From Octadecabacter ascidiaceicola (GTDB lineage: Bacteria > Pseudomonadota > Alphaproteobacteria > Rhodobacterales > Rhodobacteraceae), in assembly GCF_900185015.1 (NCBI RefSeq), contig NZ_FXYD01000002.1:62001-126000 (forward strand): a stretch of DNA of 64,000 bases, written 5' to 3'. Made by a program: the position numbers and the translations under genes. Within the stretch, counting starts at the first letter, position 1. Each line of letters begins with the position of its first letter. Shown here in pieces: positions 1 through 9,376 of the stretch. The notes under the pieces are model-generated. The model did not search any database, was not told the origin of the DNA, and saw nothing but the letters and a program-made list of their open reading frames with translations.

Positions 1-761
1 ATTTCATCAGGTGTTACATCGCCAATTGCGGAAACGGAAACCTCCCCCCAAGCAAGCGCGAATTCCTTGATGCTTACGGCTGACAGTTCAATCGGGCTGG
101 CGGTATTGCCGTTCAATTCGATGGGCGCGGTTAAATCAATGTCGCTATCAAAACGAAGGCTCTGAATGATTGGCGGCTGTAGATTTTGCGGATCAATAAG
201 GCGGCGTACGTCTTCGGGCAGCTCAATCGAACGCGCTTCAAGAAACAGATCGTAGGTTTGGACCGTTTCCGGTGTCAGGCGCATAGCGGCAAGGATGCTT
301 GCCATCGCCAGTTCCGCGCCTTCTTCAGTGCGGATGCGCGGGTAGTCCATTTCGATCGTGGCGGTCTGAAATGCCAGCGCCGCGCTCGCACGCACTTTGC
401 CTGATGCACGCATGTCATTGGTAAGTAGGGTGAAAACCTCCCCGGCCACGGTCAGGGTTTGCTCATGCGGGAAAACGGCGATGACCTCATTGGGGCGGTA
501 AGACAGGGCAAAAAGTTGAAAGATCGGCGCGGTCCAGCTGGTTGCGGACAGCGGGTCGCTGAACTCTAGATTGGTAATCGTCGTGTCAAACCGCGACGGG
601 AAACCCTTGGTGCTGAGCGTGTCATACGTCAGGTCGTAGTCGCCGGCGTTGATCTCAATCAAGGCTTCCGTGAGCTTTGATTGGATTTGCGAGCGTCCGA
701 CGAACCAGTAGCCACCGTAAAGAGTGGCTGAGATAACAACAAGGGCAATCAGTTTACGCAT
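1..761 (-). CDS. DUF2125 family protein, partial (C-terminus outside window)
   Basis: Reads leftward from ATG at 761 (MRKLIALVVIS) for 253 codons without a stop, so the C-terminus lies beyond the window. The N-terminus is a single hydrophobic signal anchor (about residues 4-16, ending GGYWFVG). The rest is a soluble, presumably periplasmic, beta-rich chain with the phrases GFPSRFDTTI and ALSYRPNEVIAVFPHEQ, which I associate from memory with Rhodobacteraceae DUF2125 proteins. Function unknown. It is divergent from the cyclotransferase gene at 828, leaving a 66-bp shared promoter gap. Family assignment is by recalled phrases only. Confidence 0.72.
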   Translation of the reverse strand, partial: MRKLIALVVISATLYGGYWFVGRSQIQSKLTEALIEINAGDYDLTYDTLSTKGFPSRFDTTITNLEFSDPLSATSWTAPIFQLFALSYRPNEVIAVFPHEQTLTVAGEVFTLLTNDMRASGKVRASAALAFQTATIEMDYPRIRTEEGAELAMASILAAMRLTPETVQTYDLFLEARSIELPEDVRRLIDPQNLQPPIIQSLRFDSDIDLTAPIELNGNTASPIELSAVSIKEFALAWGEVSVSAIGDVTPDE

Positions 762-827
762 GTTTTCGGTCTTTCAAGGACGTGTTTATTGGTGTTTAGA
801 GGAGCGCAAGCAGAAGGGCCATAAAAG

Positions 828-1349
828 ATGACAATGTGGGTGTTTGGATACGGATCATTGCTCTGGAACCCCGGTTTCGAGCCAGCGGAAGCCGTGACAG
901 CGACGCTTTCAGGCTATCACCGCAGCTTTTGCATGTTGTCGATCCATCACCGTGGAACGGTCGAAGAACCGGGATTGGTGCTGGCGCTGGATGAAGCTGA
1001 AAGTACCTGTGTTGGTGTCGCGTTCCGCGTGGCTAAAACAGACGAGGTTCGCGTGTTGGCTGAACTGCGCGAACGAGAGCTGATTTCATCCGCTTATGAG
1101 GAAGCTCACGTACCGCTTTCGTTAAAGGATGGGCGTGATGTTCAAGCCTTGGCCTACGTCATTAACCGCACCCATGAGCAATACTGCCAGTTTGACCTAG
1201 AACGCCAAGCACAGATGATTGCGCGCTCAGTTGGCGGGCGCGGGCCGAACCCTGAATATCTGTTCAATACGGCCGATCATCTGGTCGAAATGGGTATCGA
1301 TGACCCTGATATGGCATGGCTTGTACGGCGCGTGCGCGAACTCGCATAA
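828..1349 (+). CDS. ChaC-like gamma-glutamylcyclotransferase
   Basis: 173 residues. The N-terminus has the ChaC signature FGYGSLLWNPGF (residues 6-17), the loop that holds the gamma-glutamyl group. LRERELISSAY (about 85-95) matches the segment carrying the catalytic glutamate of the family. ChaC enzymes act in the cytosol and release 5-oxoproline and Cys-Gly from glutathione. A purine-rich ribosome site (AGAAGGG) sits 9 nt before ATG 828; ATG 834 is a possible alternative. It appears monocistronic. The fold is clear; glutathione as substrate is inferred from the family. Confidence 0.88.
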   Translation: MTMWVFGYGSLLWNPGFEPAEAVTATLSGYHRSFCMLSIHHRGTVEEPGLVLALDEAESTCVGVAFRVAKTDEVRVLAELRERELISSAYEEAHVPLSLKDGRDVQALAYVINRTHEQYCQFDLERQAQMIARSVGGRGPNPEYLFNTADHLVEMGIDDPDMAWLVRRVRELA

Positions 1350-1419
1350 ATTTGTTTGGGAAATGGCGCGCTAGCCCCTAAAGTGACGCCTAACAAACAA
1401 CAAAGAGGTGCCTGATCCC

Positions 1420-2598
1420 ATGGCAACAGGGGACCAAAAGGCCGAGCCGCAGTTTTCCCAACCTTGGCGCCAGATCATTTCGATGCTGGTCGTGATTGGC
1501 TTGGTCTGCGCCGGCGCCATCCTAGCATTTCCGCGCGTCGGGCCTGTGTTTATGGCAAACCCGTATCTGAACGGGTTCATCTTTTTCGTCTTTTTGATCG
1601 GGCTTTTATCCTGTTTCTGGCAGGTCTGGCAGTTGATCAAATCGGTCAGCTGGATCGAAGGTTTTGCAGGCGAACAACTTGGCGCGGATATCGTTAAGGC
1701 ACCGGGATTATTGGCACCGCTCGCAACCTTGTTGCGCTCACGCGGATCGCGGATGCAATTGTCTTCCAGTTCGTCCCGTTCCATTTTGGATTCCGTGTCC
1801 CAGCGGATTGATGAAGACCGTGAGATCACGCGATATATCGTCAACACGCTGATTTTCCTTGGCCTTTTGGGGACATTCTACGGCTTGGCAACGACAGTTC
1901 CCGCCCTTGTCGAAACCATCCAGTCCTTAACGCCGGACGAGGGCGAAAGCGGCGGGGATGTGTTTTCACGTCTGCAATCGGGCCTCGAAAGCCAACTTGG
2001 TGGTATGGGCGTGGCCTTTGCGTCGTCTCTGTTGGGCCTTGCCGGATCCTTGGTTGTGGGCTTGTTGGAGCTCTTCGCGAGCCACGGCCAGAACCGCTTT
2101 TACCGCGAGCTCGAAGAATGGATGTCCACGATCACCCGCGTTGGTTTAGCAGCGGGCGATGACGCCAGCGGAAGCGAAGTCGCAATGGCAGGTGTTGTGG
2201 ACCATATGGTTGAACAAATGGAGCGGATGCAATCCATGTTTGCCGCTTCAGAAGCCAGCAGAACCGAAGCTAACGAACGCATCGGCATGCTTGCTAGTGC
2301 AGTTGAAACACTGGCGCAGCAGACTTCAAATAACGAGGCAAATGCACAGCTGACCCGTGTCGCCGATGCCCAAGAAGGGCTGATTGCGGCGTTGAAAGAC
2401 ACAGGCATGGAAGGCATAGACGCAGAAAGCCGCATGCGATTGCGCTCGATTGATGTCGGGCTGTTGCGCATCCTTGAGGACATGGCGGCAGGCCGCCAAG
2501 AGGTCATCCAGGACCTACGCGCTGATATGGCTGGGCTGACCAAGGCCGTGCGCCAAGGCAACCGCGAAGCGCGTAAGTCAAATTCGGACGGATCCTAG
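1420..2598 (+). CDS. MotA/TolQ/ExbB-type proton channel protein
   Basis: 392 residues from ATG 1420, chosen because AGAGG lies about 10 nt upstream; an in-frame GTG at 1408 would add four residues. There are four membrane segments at about residues 22-40, 51-72, 143-163 and 196-221. The third (LIFLGLLGTFYGL) and fourth (GMGVAFASSLLGLAGS) carry the conserved pore helices of MotA/TolQ/ExbB proteins. About 170 cytoplasmic residues follow, long for ExbB, rich in Glu/Ala/Gln and probably helical. The next gene starts 3 nt after the stop and encodes a MotB/OmpA-like partner, so the two probably form one proton-driven membrane complex. What it drives is unknown. Confidence 0.82.
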   Translation: MATGDQKAEPQFSQPWRQIISMLVVIGLVCAGAILAFPRVGPVFMANPYLNGFIFFVFLIGLLSCFWQVWQLIKSVSWIEGFAGEQLGADIVKAPGLLAPLATLLRSRGSRMQLSSSSSRSILDSVSQRIDEDREITRYIVNTLIFLGLLGTFYGLATTVPALVETIQSLTPDEGESGGDVFSRLQSGLESQLGGMGVAFASSLLGLAGSLVVGLLELFASHGQNRFYRELEEWMSTITRVGLAAGDDASGSEVAMAGVVDHMVEQMERMQSMFAASEASRTEANERIGMLASAVETLAQQTSNNEANAQLTRVADAQEGLIAALKDTGMEGIDAESRMRLRSIDVGLLRILEDMAAGRQEVIQDLRADMAGLTKAVRQGNREARKSNSDGS

Positions 2599-2601
2599 GT
2601 C

Positions 2602-4203
2602 ATGGCGCTGAGCCGCAGAACAGGCGCACGTTTCCAAGCGTCCATCTGGCCCGGCTTTGTGGATGCAATGACGGGCCTGCTGTTGGTCCTTATGTTCGTC
2701 TTGACTATCTTTATGGTGCTGCAATTTGTGCTGCGCGAAACGATAACAGGCCAAGAAGCGCAACTTGATAGCCTTGAGGCGGATGTTTTGGCGCTGACCA
2801 ACGCACTTGGTATCCAACAAGATCAATCCGCGGCGCTTGGCGCACAGGTCGGTGTTTTGTCGGGCGAATTAGCTGGCTTACAGGCGGAATTGGCAGAAAG
2901 CGAAAGCCTAGTCGCACAGCAAAACGCAACCATTGCGCGGCTAACAGGGGAGCGCGACGCGCTGATCGCAGATGTTTCCAACGCCCAATCCCAAATCACC
3001 GGATTTGAAGCGCAGGTCGCTGGGTTGCTGGCGCAACGCCGTGACGCAGAAGGCGCGATTGCCAGTTTGGAGGCGCGAGAAGCGGAGCTTATGAGTTCGC
3101 AAGAAGCACTAAACCTCGCCCTCGCGCAGGCGCGCGACGAAATTGACGAAGGAGTTGAGGCCGCCCGACTTGCCGCAGCACGTGCTGATGCCCTTGATGC
3201 AATGATCGCTGAACTTGAGGCTGATAATACTGCATCTTCCACCCAAATCAGCGAGCTTGAGGCAGCCAAGTTAGCTGACGCCGCTGCCGCCGAAGCCCTG
3301 CGCGAACGTCTTGCCAATGCAGATACCGAACTGACTGCGATGACCCTTGCCCTCGAAGAACAACGCCAGCGGGCAGAGGATACGCTGACATTGCTTGCTG
3401 CTGCACAAGCGCAATCGGGTGCGGCTGAGGAAGTTGTTGATCGGCAAGAAGCGTTGCTCGCACTCGCCAATGAGGCGCTTGCGCAGGAAGAGGCGCTATC
3501 GGCTGAAAGCCAAAGACAGGTAACATTGTTAAATGAACAAGTGGCTGGTCTGCGAGGGGAACTGGAGCGGCTGCAGGGTCTTCTTAACTTGGCGAATGAA
3601 CAGGACGCTACCGCCAACGTACAAATCGAAACCCTCACCCAGGACCTGAACACAGCGATGGCACGCGCCTTGCTTGCCGAGCGTCGCGCACGGGTTCTGG
3701 AAGAAGCGGAGCTGGAACGTCTGGCAGCAGAAGCGATTGAGTTGGAGCGTTATCGTTCTGATTTCTTGGGGCTTTTGCGCGAAGTTCTTGAAGATGTCGA
3801 AGGTGTGAGAATCGAAGGGGACCGGTTCGTGTTCTCGTCCGAAGTCTTGTTTGAACAAGGTGCCGCAGCGCTTTCAGATGAAGGCCAGCGCGAGATCGCA
3901 AAGGTCGCGGGTATTTTGCGCGACGTGGCGGGGGACATACCTGAGGATATTGATTGGGTGATCCGTGTGGACGGGCATACGGACAACGTCCCGCTGTCAG
4001 GTGCTGGGCAGTTCGCCAACAACTGGGAACTTAGCCAGGCACGGGCGCTTTCTGTTGTGCTGTATATGGTCAATTTCCTGGGCATTCCGCCAGAGCGCTT
4101 GGCGGCGAATGGATTTGGTCAGTACCAACCAATTAACCCTGACAATTCAGATGTCGCCCGCGCCCAAAACCGCCGCATTGAGTTAAAGCTAACCGAGCGG
4201 TGA
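2602..4203 (+). CDS. MotB/OmpA-like protein with long periplasmic coiled coil
   Basis: 533 residues. A short cytoplasmic tail precedes a single membrane helix (WPGFVDAMTGLLLVLMFVL, about 16-34). Asp21 in FVDAMT sits where MotB and its relatives keep the proton-binding aspartate. Residues 45-380 are an almost continuous Ala/Glu/Leu/Gln coiled coil. The C-terminus (about 400-533) is an OmpA-like peptidoglycan-binding domain with DGHTDNVP, NWELSQARA and NRRIELK. Paired with the upstream MotA/TolQ-like gene (3-nt gap). The layout is stator-like: a proton channel anchored to the wall through a long rod. No flagellar, Tol or Ton genes are nearby. Confidence 0.85.
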   Translation: MALSRRTGARFQASIWPGFVDAMTGLLLVLMFVLTIFMVLQFVLRETITGQEAQLDSLEADVLALTNALGIQQDQSAALGAQVGVLSGELAGLQAELAESESLVAQQNATIARLTGERDALIADVSNAQSQITGFEAQVAGLLAQRRDAEGAIASLEAREAELMSSQEALNLALAQARDEIDEGVEAARLAAARADALDAMIAELEADNTASSTQISELEAAKLADAAAAEALRERLANADTELTAMTLALEEQRQRAEDTLTLLAAAQAQSGAAEEVVDRQEALLALANEALAQEEALSAESQRQVTLLNEQVAGLRGELERLQGLLNLANEQDATANVQIETLTQDLNTAMARALLAERRARVLEEAELERLAAEAIELERYRSDFLGLLREVLEDVEGVRIEGDRFVFSSEVLFEQGAAALSDEGQREIAKVAGILRDVAGDIPEDIDWVIRVDGHTDNVPLSGAGQFANNWELSQARALSVVLYMVNFLGIPPERLAANGFGQYQPINPDNSDVARAQNRRIELKLTER

Positions 4204-4329
4204 TCTGATTGAGCGGCTGCGCCGCGCAGGTTCCTTAGCTGTTTTGGACAAACTGAGCCAATCGCGGCGTCGTTTGTACGTCGTTGCGAAATGCGCCCCC
4301 GACCGGGAGCTTATGGCAAAGACAAATCG

Positions 4330-5286
4330 TCAGTGCAGGCTGATCGTCGTGGATTGGCGGTCTAGCACGACCCCGTCACGGGCATGAATGACAAGGCCAG
4401 TGTAAGTCCCGACCGACCAGCCCGCATCAGGAGGATTGAGGCCGCCAGCGCGCATAAACAACGCCTGTTGGCGATCGAGAACATCGTCGGTTTGGAACAG
4501 AGGGCCGTCTGGTCCGTCAAACGAGATGGTGACCGTATCGCCAACGCGGGCCCCAAATGCGAAAGCCCAAAGGACGATGGGTGCGTTATGGGTCAAGGTT
4601 TGTACTGATGCTGTTCCCGATTTGATAGTGGTGTATTCTGGGACGGAATTGGAGAAGCCGATGTCTAAAATGCCGCCTTCTGGTGTTGCGATTGGTTGTG
4701 CCCAAAGCGTTTCCGACGGAGGTTCACCGCAAGTGATTTGGCCGTTCGGTGCGAAGGGGTCGACAACAGCACCATTTCTACGGACAGAGATGTGTACATG
4801 AGGGAACTGTGTACGGCCGGACAGCCCGACCTCGCCTAGGACATCTCCGGCTTCAACGTGATCGCCACTTAGGACAGTTACGGAGCCTTCTTTCATGTGG
4901 CAGTATTGAGTTTCCCACCCGTCCTCATGTGCTATCACTACGCCATTTCCGCAATCGCGTCCGTTGATTTCCCCTGCAAGGTCGGATGTGTAAATCACGT
5001 CGCGCATGTCGCTACGCACGCCGCGTACTGTACCAGCCGCTGAGGCGAGGACGTCTACGCCACTTTCCATCGCCGCCAGCGAGGGCAGGCCGAAGTCAGT
5101 TCCCTTGTGAGTGTCATAGCTGAGGGAGCCACATTGGAAATCGGATGCCGCTTCGGACGGATCGCGGTCCACGTAATTTTGAATATAGCAGGTTTCACCC
5201 AAGACGCAGTCGATGGGGAGACCGATTTGGAAATCCTGCGCCGCTGCTGGGGCGGCGCAGGCTAAAAGCACTGCAAATGTGCGCAT
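4330..5286 (-). CDS. M23-family peptidase (LytM-like), secreted
   Basis: 318 residues with a short cleavable signal peptide (MRTFAVLLACAAPAAAQ). The peptidase domain (about 55-190) carries the LytM zinc motifs: His60 and Asp64 in HKGTDFG, and His163-x-His165 in FPHVHISV. Such enzymes cut peptidoglycan cross-links or other Gly-rich peptides in the periplasm. Four or more cysteines suggest disulfides. The C-terminal third is a beta-rich domain of unknown role. Its ATG overlaps the clpA stop by one base (TAATG), so it is probably made by translational coupling to clpA; a functional link to ClpA is not obvious. Confidence 0.85.
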   Translation of the reverse strand: MRTFAVLLACAAPAAAQDFQIGLPIDCVLGETCYIQNYVDRDPSEAASDFQCGSLSYDTHKGTDFGLPSLAAMESGVDVLASAAGTVRGVRSDMRDVIYTSDLAGEINGRDCGNGVVIAHEDGWETQYCHMKEGSVTVLSGDHVEAGDVLGEVGLSGRTQFPHVHISVRRNGAVVDPFAPNGQITCGEPPSETLWAQPIATPEGGILDIGFSNSVPEYTTIKSGTASVQTLTHNAPIVLWAFAFGARVGDTVTISFDGPDGPLFQTDDVLDRQQALFMRAGGLNPPDAGWSVGTYTGLVIHARDGVVLDRQSTTISLH

Positions 5287-7607
5287 TAGTCCGCTGCGAG
5301 AAGTGGCGGTTTATCTTTTGAGATACGCACCTTCTCAGGAGGCTCTATCTTGAGATCAAGTTCACCTTTCTTGACGCCAACGATGATATGCCCACCCTTG
5401 GCAAGCGAGCCAAACAGCAGTTCTTCCGCGAGCGGCTTCTTGATGTGTTCCTGAATGACGCGGCCAAGGGGGCGCGCGCCCATTTTGGAATCGTAGCCGC
5501 GGTCTGCCAGCCATTCGGCAGCAGGTTTTGTCAGTTCGATCGTTACGTTGCGATCCATCAGTTGCGCTTCGAGTTGCAGAACGAACTTTTCGACCACCTT
5601 CAGGATCACGTCTTTGCCAAGCGGTGCGAAGGAAACCACTGCATCCAGACGGTTGCGGAATTCCGGAGTGAACGTCTTTTCGATTGCAGCGGTGTCTTCA
5701 CCCGTGCGGCGTTCACGGCCAAAGCCGATCGCTTCTTTCGCCATTTCGGATGCGCCTGCGTTGGATGTCATGATGATGATAACATTGCGGAAATCTGTGG
5801 TGCGTCCGTTGTGGTCCGTCAGTTTACCGTGGTCCATCACCTGCAACAGAATGTTGTAGACGTCAGGGTGGGCTTTTTCCATCTCATCTAGCAGCAACAC
5901 GCAGTGCGGGTTCTGATCGACGCCGTCAGTCAGCATGCCGCCTTGGTCAAACCCGACATAGCCGGGAGGGGCACCGATAAGACGGGAAACCGCGTGTTTC
6001 TCCATGTATTCGGACATGTCAAAGCGGAGTAGTTCAACGCCAAGCGTGTCGGCCAGCTGTTTGGCGACTTCGGTTTTACCCACGCCTGTTGGCCCTGCGA
6101 ACAAGTAATTGCCGATGGGCTTTTCTGGTTCACGCAGGCCAGCACGGGCAAGTTTGATTGCGGAAGACAGCGCGACGATTGCGTCGTCTTGGCCAAACAC
6201 CACGCGTTTAAGGCTTGATTCCAGATCCTTAAGGACCTCGGCATCGTCCTTGGACACATTTTTCGGCGGGATGCGGGCAATCTTTGCCACGACAGCTTCG
6301 ATCTCTTTGGTGCCAACAGTCTTGCGACGTTTGGAGGCCGGGATCAGATGTTGGGCTGCACCCGCTTCGTCGATGACATCAATCGCGCTGTCAGGCAGTT
6401 TGCGATCGTTGATGTAACGGGACGCAAGCTCAACAGCGGATTTGACCGCATCGGCGGTGTATTTGATTTCGTGGTGATCCTCGAAATACGTTTTGATGCC
6501 TTTGAGGATTTTGACGGAATCTTCAACAGACGGTTCATTCACGTCGATTTTCTGGAAACGACGCGCCAATGCGCGATCCTTTTCGAAGTGCTGACGAAAT
6601 TCTTTGTAGGTCGTTGACCCCATGCACCGCAGTTTGCCACCGGCGAGGGCAGGTTTCAGCAGGTTGGAAGCATCCATCGCACCACCGGATGTCGCACCGG
6701 CACCGATAATGGTGTGGATTTCATCGATGAACAGCACGGCGTCATCGTGATCTTCCAGTTCGGTCATCACGGCCTTAAGGCGTTCCTCAAAGTCGCCGCG
6801 ATAGCGCGTGCCAGCCAGCAGAGCGCCCATATCGAGGGAGAAGATCGTGGTTTCGCCGAGCACTTCGGGAACGTTTCCTTCGGTGATCTTCTGGGCGAGG
6901 CCTTCAGCGATGGCCGTTTTACCAACACCCGGGTCACCCACCAGCAGCGGGTTGTTCTTACGGCGGCGGCACAGCACTTGGATTGCGCGTTCAACTTCGT
7001 GGTCGCGCCCGATCAGCACGTCTACGTCGCCTTTTTCGGCTTTCGCGTTTAGGTCGACGCAATACTTCGACAGCGCGCTTTCGTCCTTATCGGACTCGGC
7101 AGCTGTTTCAGCTTCTTCGTCCAGTGTTGGCGCGCCGGTGATTGGGCGGCTTTCACCGTATGCGGGGTCCTTAGCGACGCCGTGCGCGATGAAGTTCACC
7201 GCGTCATAGCGGGTCATGTCCTGATCTTGCAGGAAGTAGGCGGCATTGCTTTCGCGTTCAGCAAAGATGGCGACCAACACGTTTGCGCCTGTGACTTCGG
7301 TGCGGCCAGAAGATTGCACATGGATCGCGGCACGTTGGATCACGCGCTGGAAGGCGGCTGTTGGCACGGCTTCGGAGCCTTCAACGTCTGTTACCAGCGT
7401 CGACAGGTCGTCTTCGATGAAATCCTCAAGGGTCTTGCGAAGCTCGTTCAGGTCAACGGAGCAGGCCTTCATGACGCGTGCTGCATCGGGTTCGTCGACC
7501 AGCGCGAGCAACAGGTGCTCAAGCGTGGCGAGTTCATGTTTGCGTGCATTGGCCAAGGCCAAGGCAGAATGAATGGACTGCTCAAGCGTCGTGGAAAATG
7601 ATGGCAC
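5286..7607 (-). CDS. clpA: ATP-dependent Clp protease ATP-binding subunit ClpA
   Basis: 773 residues. It has an N-terminal Clp repeat domain (VPSFSTTLEQSIHSAL..., HLLLAL) and two AAA+ modules with Walker A motifs GDPGVGKT and GPTGVGKT and Walker B motifs VLFIDEIH and VLLLDEME. ClpA unfolds substrates and feeds them to ClpP. I chose GTG at 7607 because AAGGAG stands 8 nt upstream; the frame stays open to 7640 (ATG) but without a better ribosome site. clpS, a frequent neighbour of clpA, is not present in the 186-bp gap upstream or nearby. The gene ends in a TAATG overlap with the M23 peptidase. Confidence 0.95.
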   Translation of the reverse strand: MPSFSTTLEQSIHSALALANARKHELATLEHLLLALVDEPDAARVMKACSVDLNELRKTLEDFIEDDLSTLVTDVEGSEAVPTAAFQRVIQRAAIHVQSSGRTEVTGANVLVAIFAERESNAAYFLQDQDMTRYDAVNFIAHGVAKDPAYGESRPITGAPTLDEEAETAAESDKDESALSKYCVDLNAKAEKGDVDVLIGRDHEVERAIQVLCRRRKNNPLLVGDPGVGKTAIAEGLAQKITEGNVPEVLGETTIFSLDMGALLAGTRYRGDFEERLKAVMTELEDHDDAVLFIDEIHTIIGAGATSGGAMDASNLLKPALAGGKLRCMGSTTYKEFRQHFEKDRALARRFQKIDVNEPSVEDSVKILKGIKTYFEDHHEIKYTADAVKSAVELASRYINDRKLPDSAIDVIDEAGAAQHLIPASKRRKTVGTKEIEAVVAKIARIPPKNVSKDDAEVLKDLESSLKRVVFGQDDAIVALSSAIKLARAGLREPEKPIGNYLFAGPTGVGKTEVAKQLADTLGVELLRFDMSEYMEKHAVSRLIGAPPGYVGFDQGGMLTDGVDQNPHCVLLLDEMEKAHPDVYNILLQVMDHGKLTDHNGRTTDFRNVIIIMTSNAGASEMAKEAIGFGRERRTGEDTAAIEKTFTPEFRNRLDAVVSFAPLGKDVILKVVEKFVLQLEAQLMDRNVTIELTKPAAEWLADRGYDSKMGARPLGRVIQEHIKKPLAEELLFGSLAKGGHIIVGVKKGELDLKIEPPEKVRISKDKPPLLAAD

Positions 7608-7793
7608 GTTAGGTGCTCCTTTTAATCGAGGGTCTGTCAAGGCGAGTCCCGTCTAGACCGTGGCCGCTTATGGTTAAGTTTTGGCTTATTGAGGCCATCT
7701 TCAAGGGAAAAATTGTTACATTGCCGTTACTGGCGGTGAAATGTGCTGTCTAAGACTCTGTTTTGGCGGGATTTGCAGTGAAAATCGGCGGGT

Positions 7794-8567
7794 TTAGAAA
7801 GAATCCCGTGCTTTGCGGACTTTGGTAAAAACTTCGGCAGGATCAGCGTTTGTCATGTTTTGGGCAGCTTGCAGGGCAGAAACATCAGCCCGAAGGAAGG
7901 GATTGGTGCGTTTTTCGACGCCTAAATCTGATGGAACAGTTGCTTGCCCTTTGGCACGCGCCGCCGTGATTTGTTGAACACGAGAGATAAGGTCGGAATT
8001 CTCCGGTTCAATAGTGAGAGCGAAACGGGCGTTCGTTTCTGTATATTCATGACCGCTGCACACGCGGGTATCGTCGGGCAGGGCACGCAATTTCAACAGG
8101 CTGTCCCACATTTGCGCAGGCGTGCCTTCAAACAGGCGACCACACCCCAGCGCCATAAGGCTGTCTGCGGTGAACAGGACTGCTGATTTCGGGAAATGCA
8201 CGGCGATGTGGTTCAGCGTATGACCAGACACGTCAAACACGGCGGCTTCTTCGCCGCAAATCACCACTTTGTCTCCGTCAGACACCGCCAAATCCAGCGC
8301 AGGCAAACGGTGGGCGTCGGCGGTAGCCCCAATAATGCGCGGCGTCGCACCGCTTGATTTCAACAGCGGATCAAGGCCATCGACGTGGTCCCAATGGTGG
8401 TGCGTCAACAGAACATCCGTCAAAGTCCAATCCTGCGCATCAAGCACCGCTTGAATGGGTGGCGCATCGGGTACGTCCACCAACAAAGTCTCCTCAGTTT
8501 CGGCATTGTGCAGCAAGAAGGCGTAGTTATCTTCTAAGCAAGGAATGGTGATCAACTCGAGGGGCAT
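7794..8567 (-). CDS. gloB: Hydroxyacylglutathione hydrolase (glyoxalase II)
   Basis: 257 residues, the usual size. The metallo-beta-lactamase metal motif is T55-H-H-H-W-D-H61, followed by SGHTLNHIA (about 135) and the C-terminal HEYT (about 177) typical of glyoxalase II. It hydrolyses S-D-lactoylglutathione to glutathione and D-lactate in methylglyoxal detoxification. It is divergent from the methyltransferase gene at 8630 with a 62-bp gap, the usual gloB context in this family as far as I recall. No unusual residues seen. Confidence 0.94.
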   Translation of the reverse strand: MPLELITIPCLEDNYAFLLHNAETEETLLVDVPDAPPIQAVLDAQDWTLTDVLLTHHHWDHVDGLDPLLKSSGATPRIIGATADAHRLPALDLAVSDGDKVVICGEEAAVFDVSGHTLNHIAVHFPKSAVLFTADSLMALGCGRLFEGTPAQMWDSLLKLRALPDDTRVCSGHEYTETNARFALTIEPENSDLISRVQQITAARAKGQATVPSDLGVEKRTNPFLRADVSALQAAQNMTNADPAEVFTKVRKARDSF

Positions 8568-8629
8568 GGCGTTGTCCTGTTTGATTGCTATGGTCGGTCT
8601 AAGTTTTGCCTATTCGGAGTCGGGCTTCA

Positions 8630-9376
8630 ATGCATTTAGATGTGCATGATCTTCGCGAATTCTACTACCGCAGTCCGTTGGGGCGTGCGGCCCAAAAGGT
8701 TGTGCGCGATGAACTCGTGCGGTTGTGGCCTGAGGCAAAGGCGCAAACGGTAGCCGGCTACGGCTTTGCGGTGCCACTTTTACGCCCGTTTTTGGGGGAT
8801 GCGCGTCGCGTGATTGCGTTGATGCCGGGGCCGCAAGGGGTGATGCCGTGGCCTGCCGATGGCCCGAACGTCAGCGTGTTGTGTGAAGACACGCTTTGGC
8901 CGCTTGCGTCTGGAAGCGTGGATAAGCTGGTTTTGATGCACGGGTTGGAAACGTCGGATCACCCGATGACGCTGCTTGATGAATGTTGGCGCGTGTTGGG
9001 GCCGGGGGGCAGGGCGGTGTTTGTCGTGCCGAACCGGACGGGGCTTTGGTCACGCTCAGATGCTACGCCGTTTGGGTTTGGGCGACCGTATTCGCTAGGT
9101 CAGTTGGAAAAGCAATTACGGGATGTTGGCCTTATCCCGACCAAAACGCTTTCAACGCTTTATCAGCCCCCGTCTTCGCGCAAGATTTGGCGTCGATTTG
9201 CCAAGACGATGGAGGGCGCTGGGCGGCATATTCCGGTGTTCGCAGCAGGTGGCGTGTTGATGGTCGAAGTCACCAAACAAGTCCCCCAACCCAAACGCCC
9301 CGGACTGGCACAGGCCGTTAAACGGCCGTTACGCGTACTTGAAGGGATGGGCGGGCCGGTGGTGAAACCTGTCTAA
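8630..9376 (+). CDS. SAM-dependent class I methyltransferase
   Basis: 248 residues from ATG 8630 ([19 protein letters not shown]); a TTG at 8606 is in frame but lacks a ribosome site, whereas GGAG stands 11 nt before ATG 8630. The middle resembles a methyltransferase type 11 domain: [16 protein letters not shown] replaces the usual glycine-rich loop I, then ALMPGP and [13 protein letters not shown], then [23 protein letters not shown]. Substrate unknown. The start is divergent from gloB, a pairing I remember as common in Rhodobacteraceae. Confidence 0.82.
   Translation: MHLDVHDLREFYYRSPLGRAAQKVVRDELVRLWPEAKAQTVAGYGFAVPLLRPFLGDARRVIALMPGPQGVMPWPADGPNVSVLCEDTLWPLASGSVDKLVLMHGLETSDHPMTLLDECWRVLGPGGRAVFVVPNRTGLWSRSDATPFGFGRPYSLGQLEKQLRDVGLIPTKTLSTLYQPPSSRKIWRRFAKTMEGAGRHIPVFAAGGVLMVEVTKQVPQPKRPGLAQAVKRPLRVLEGMGGPVVKPV

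Noticed and set aside
1420-4203. Zorya defence system
   Set aside because: Only the ZorA/ZorB-like architecture is present. No ZorC, ZorD or ZorE-like genes lie in the flanks, and the neighbours are housekeeping genes.
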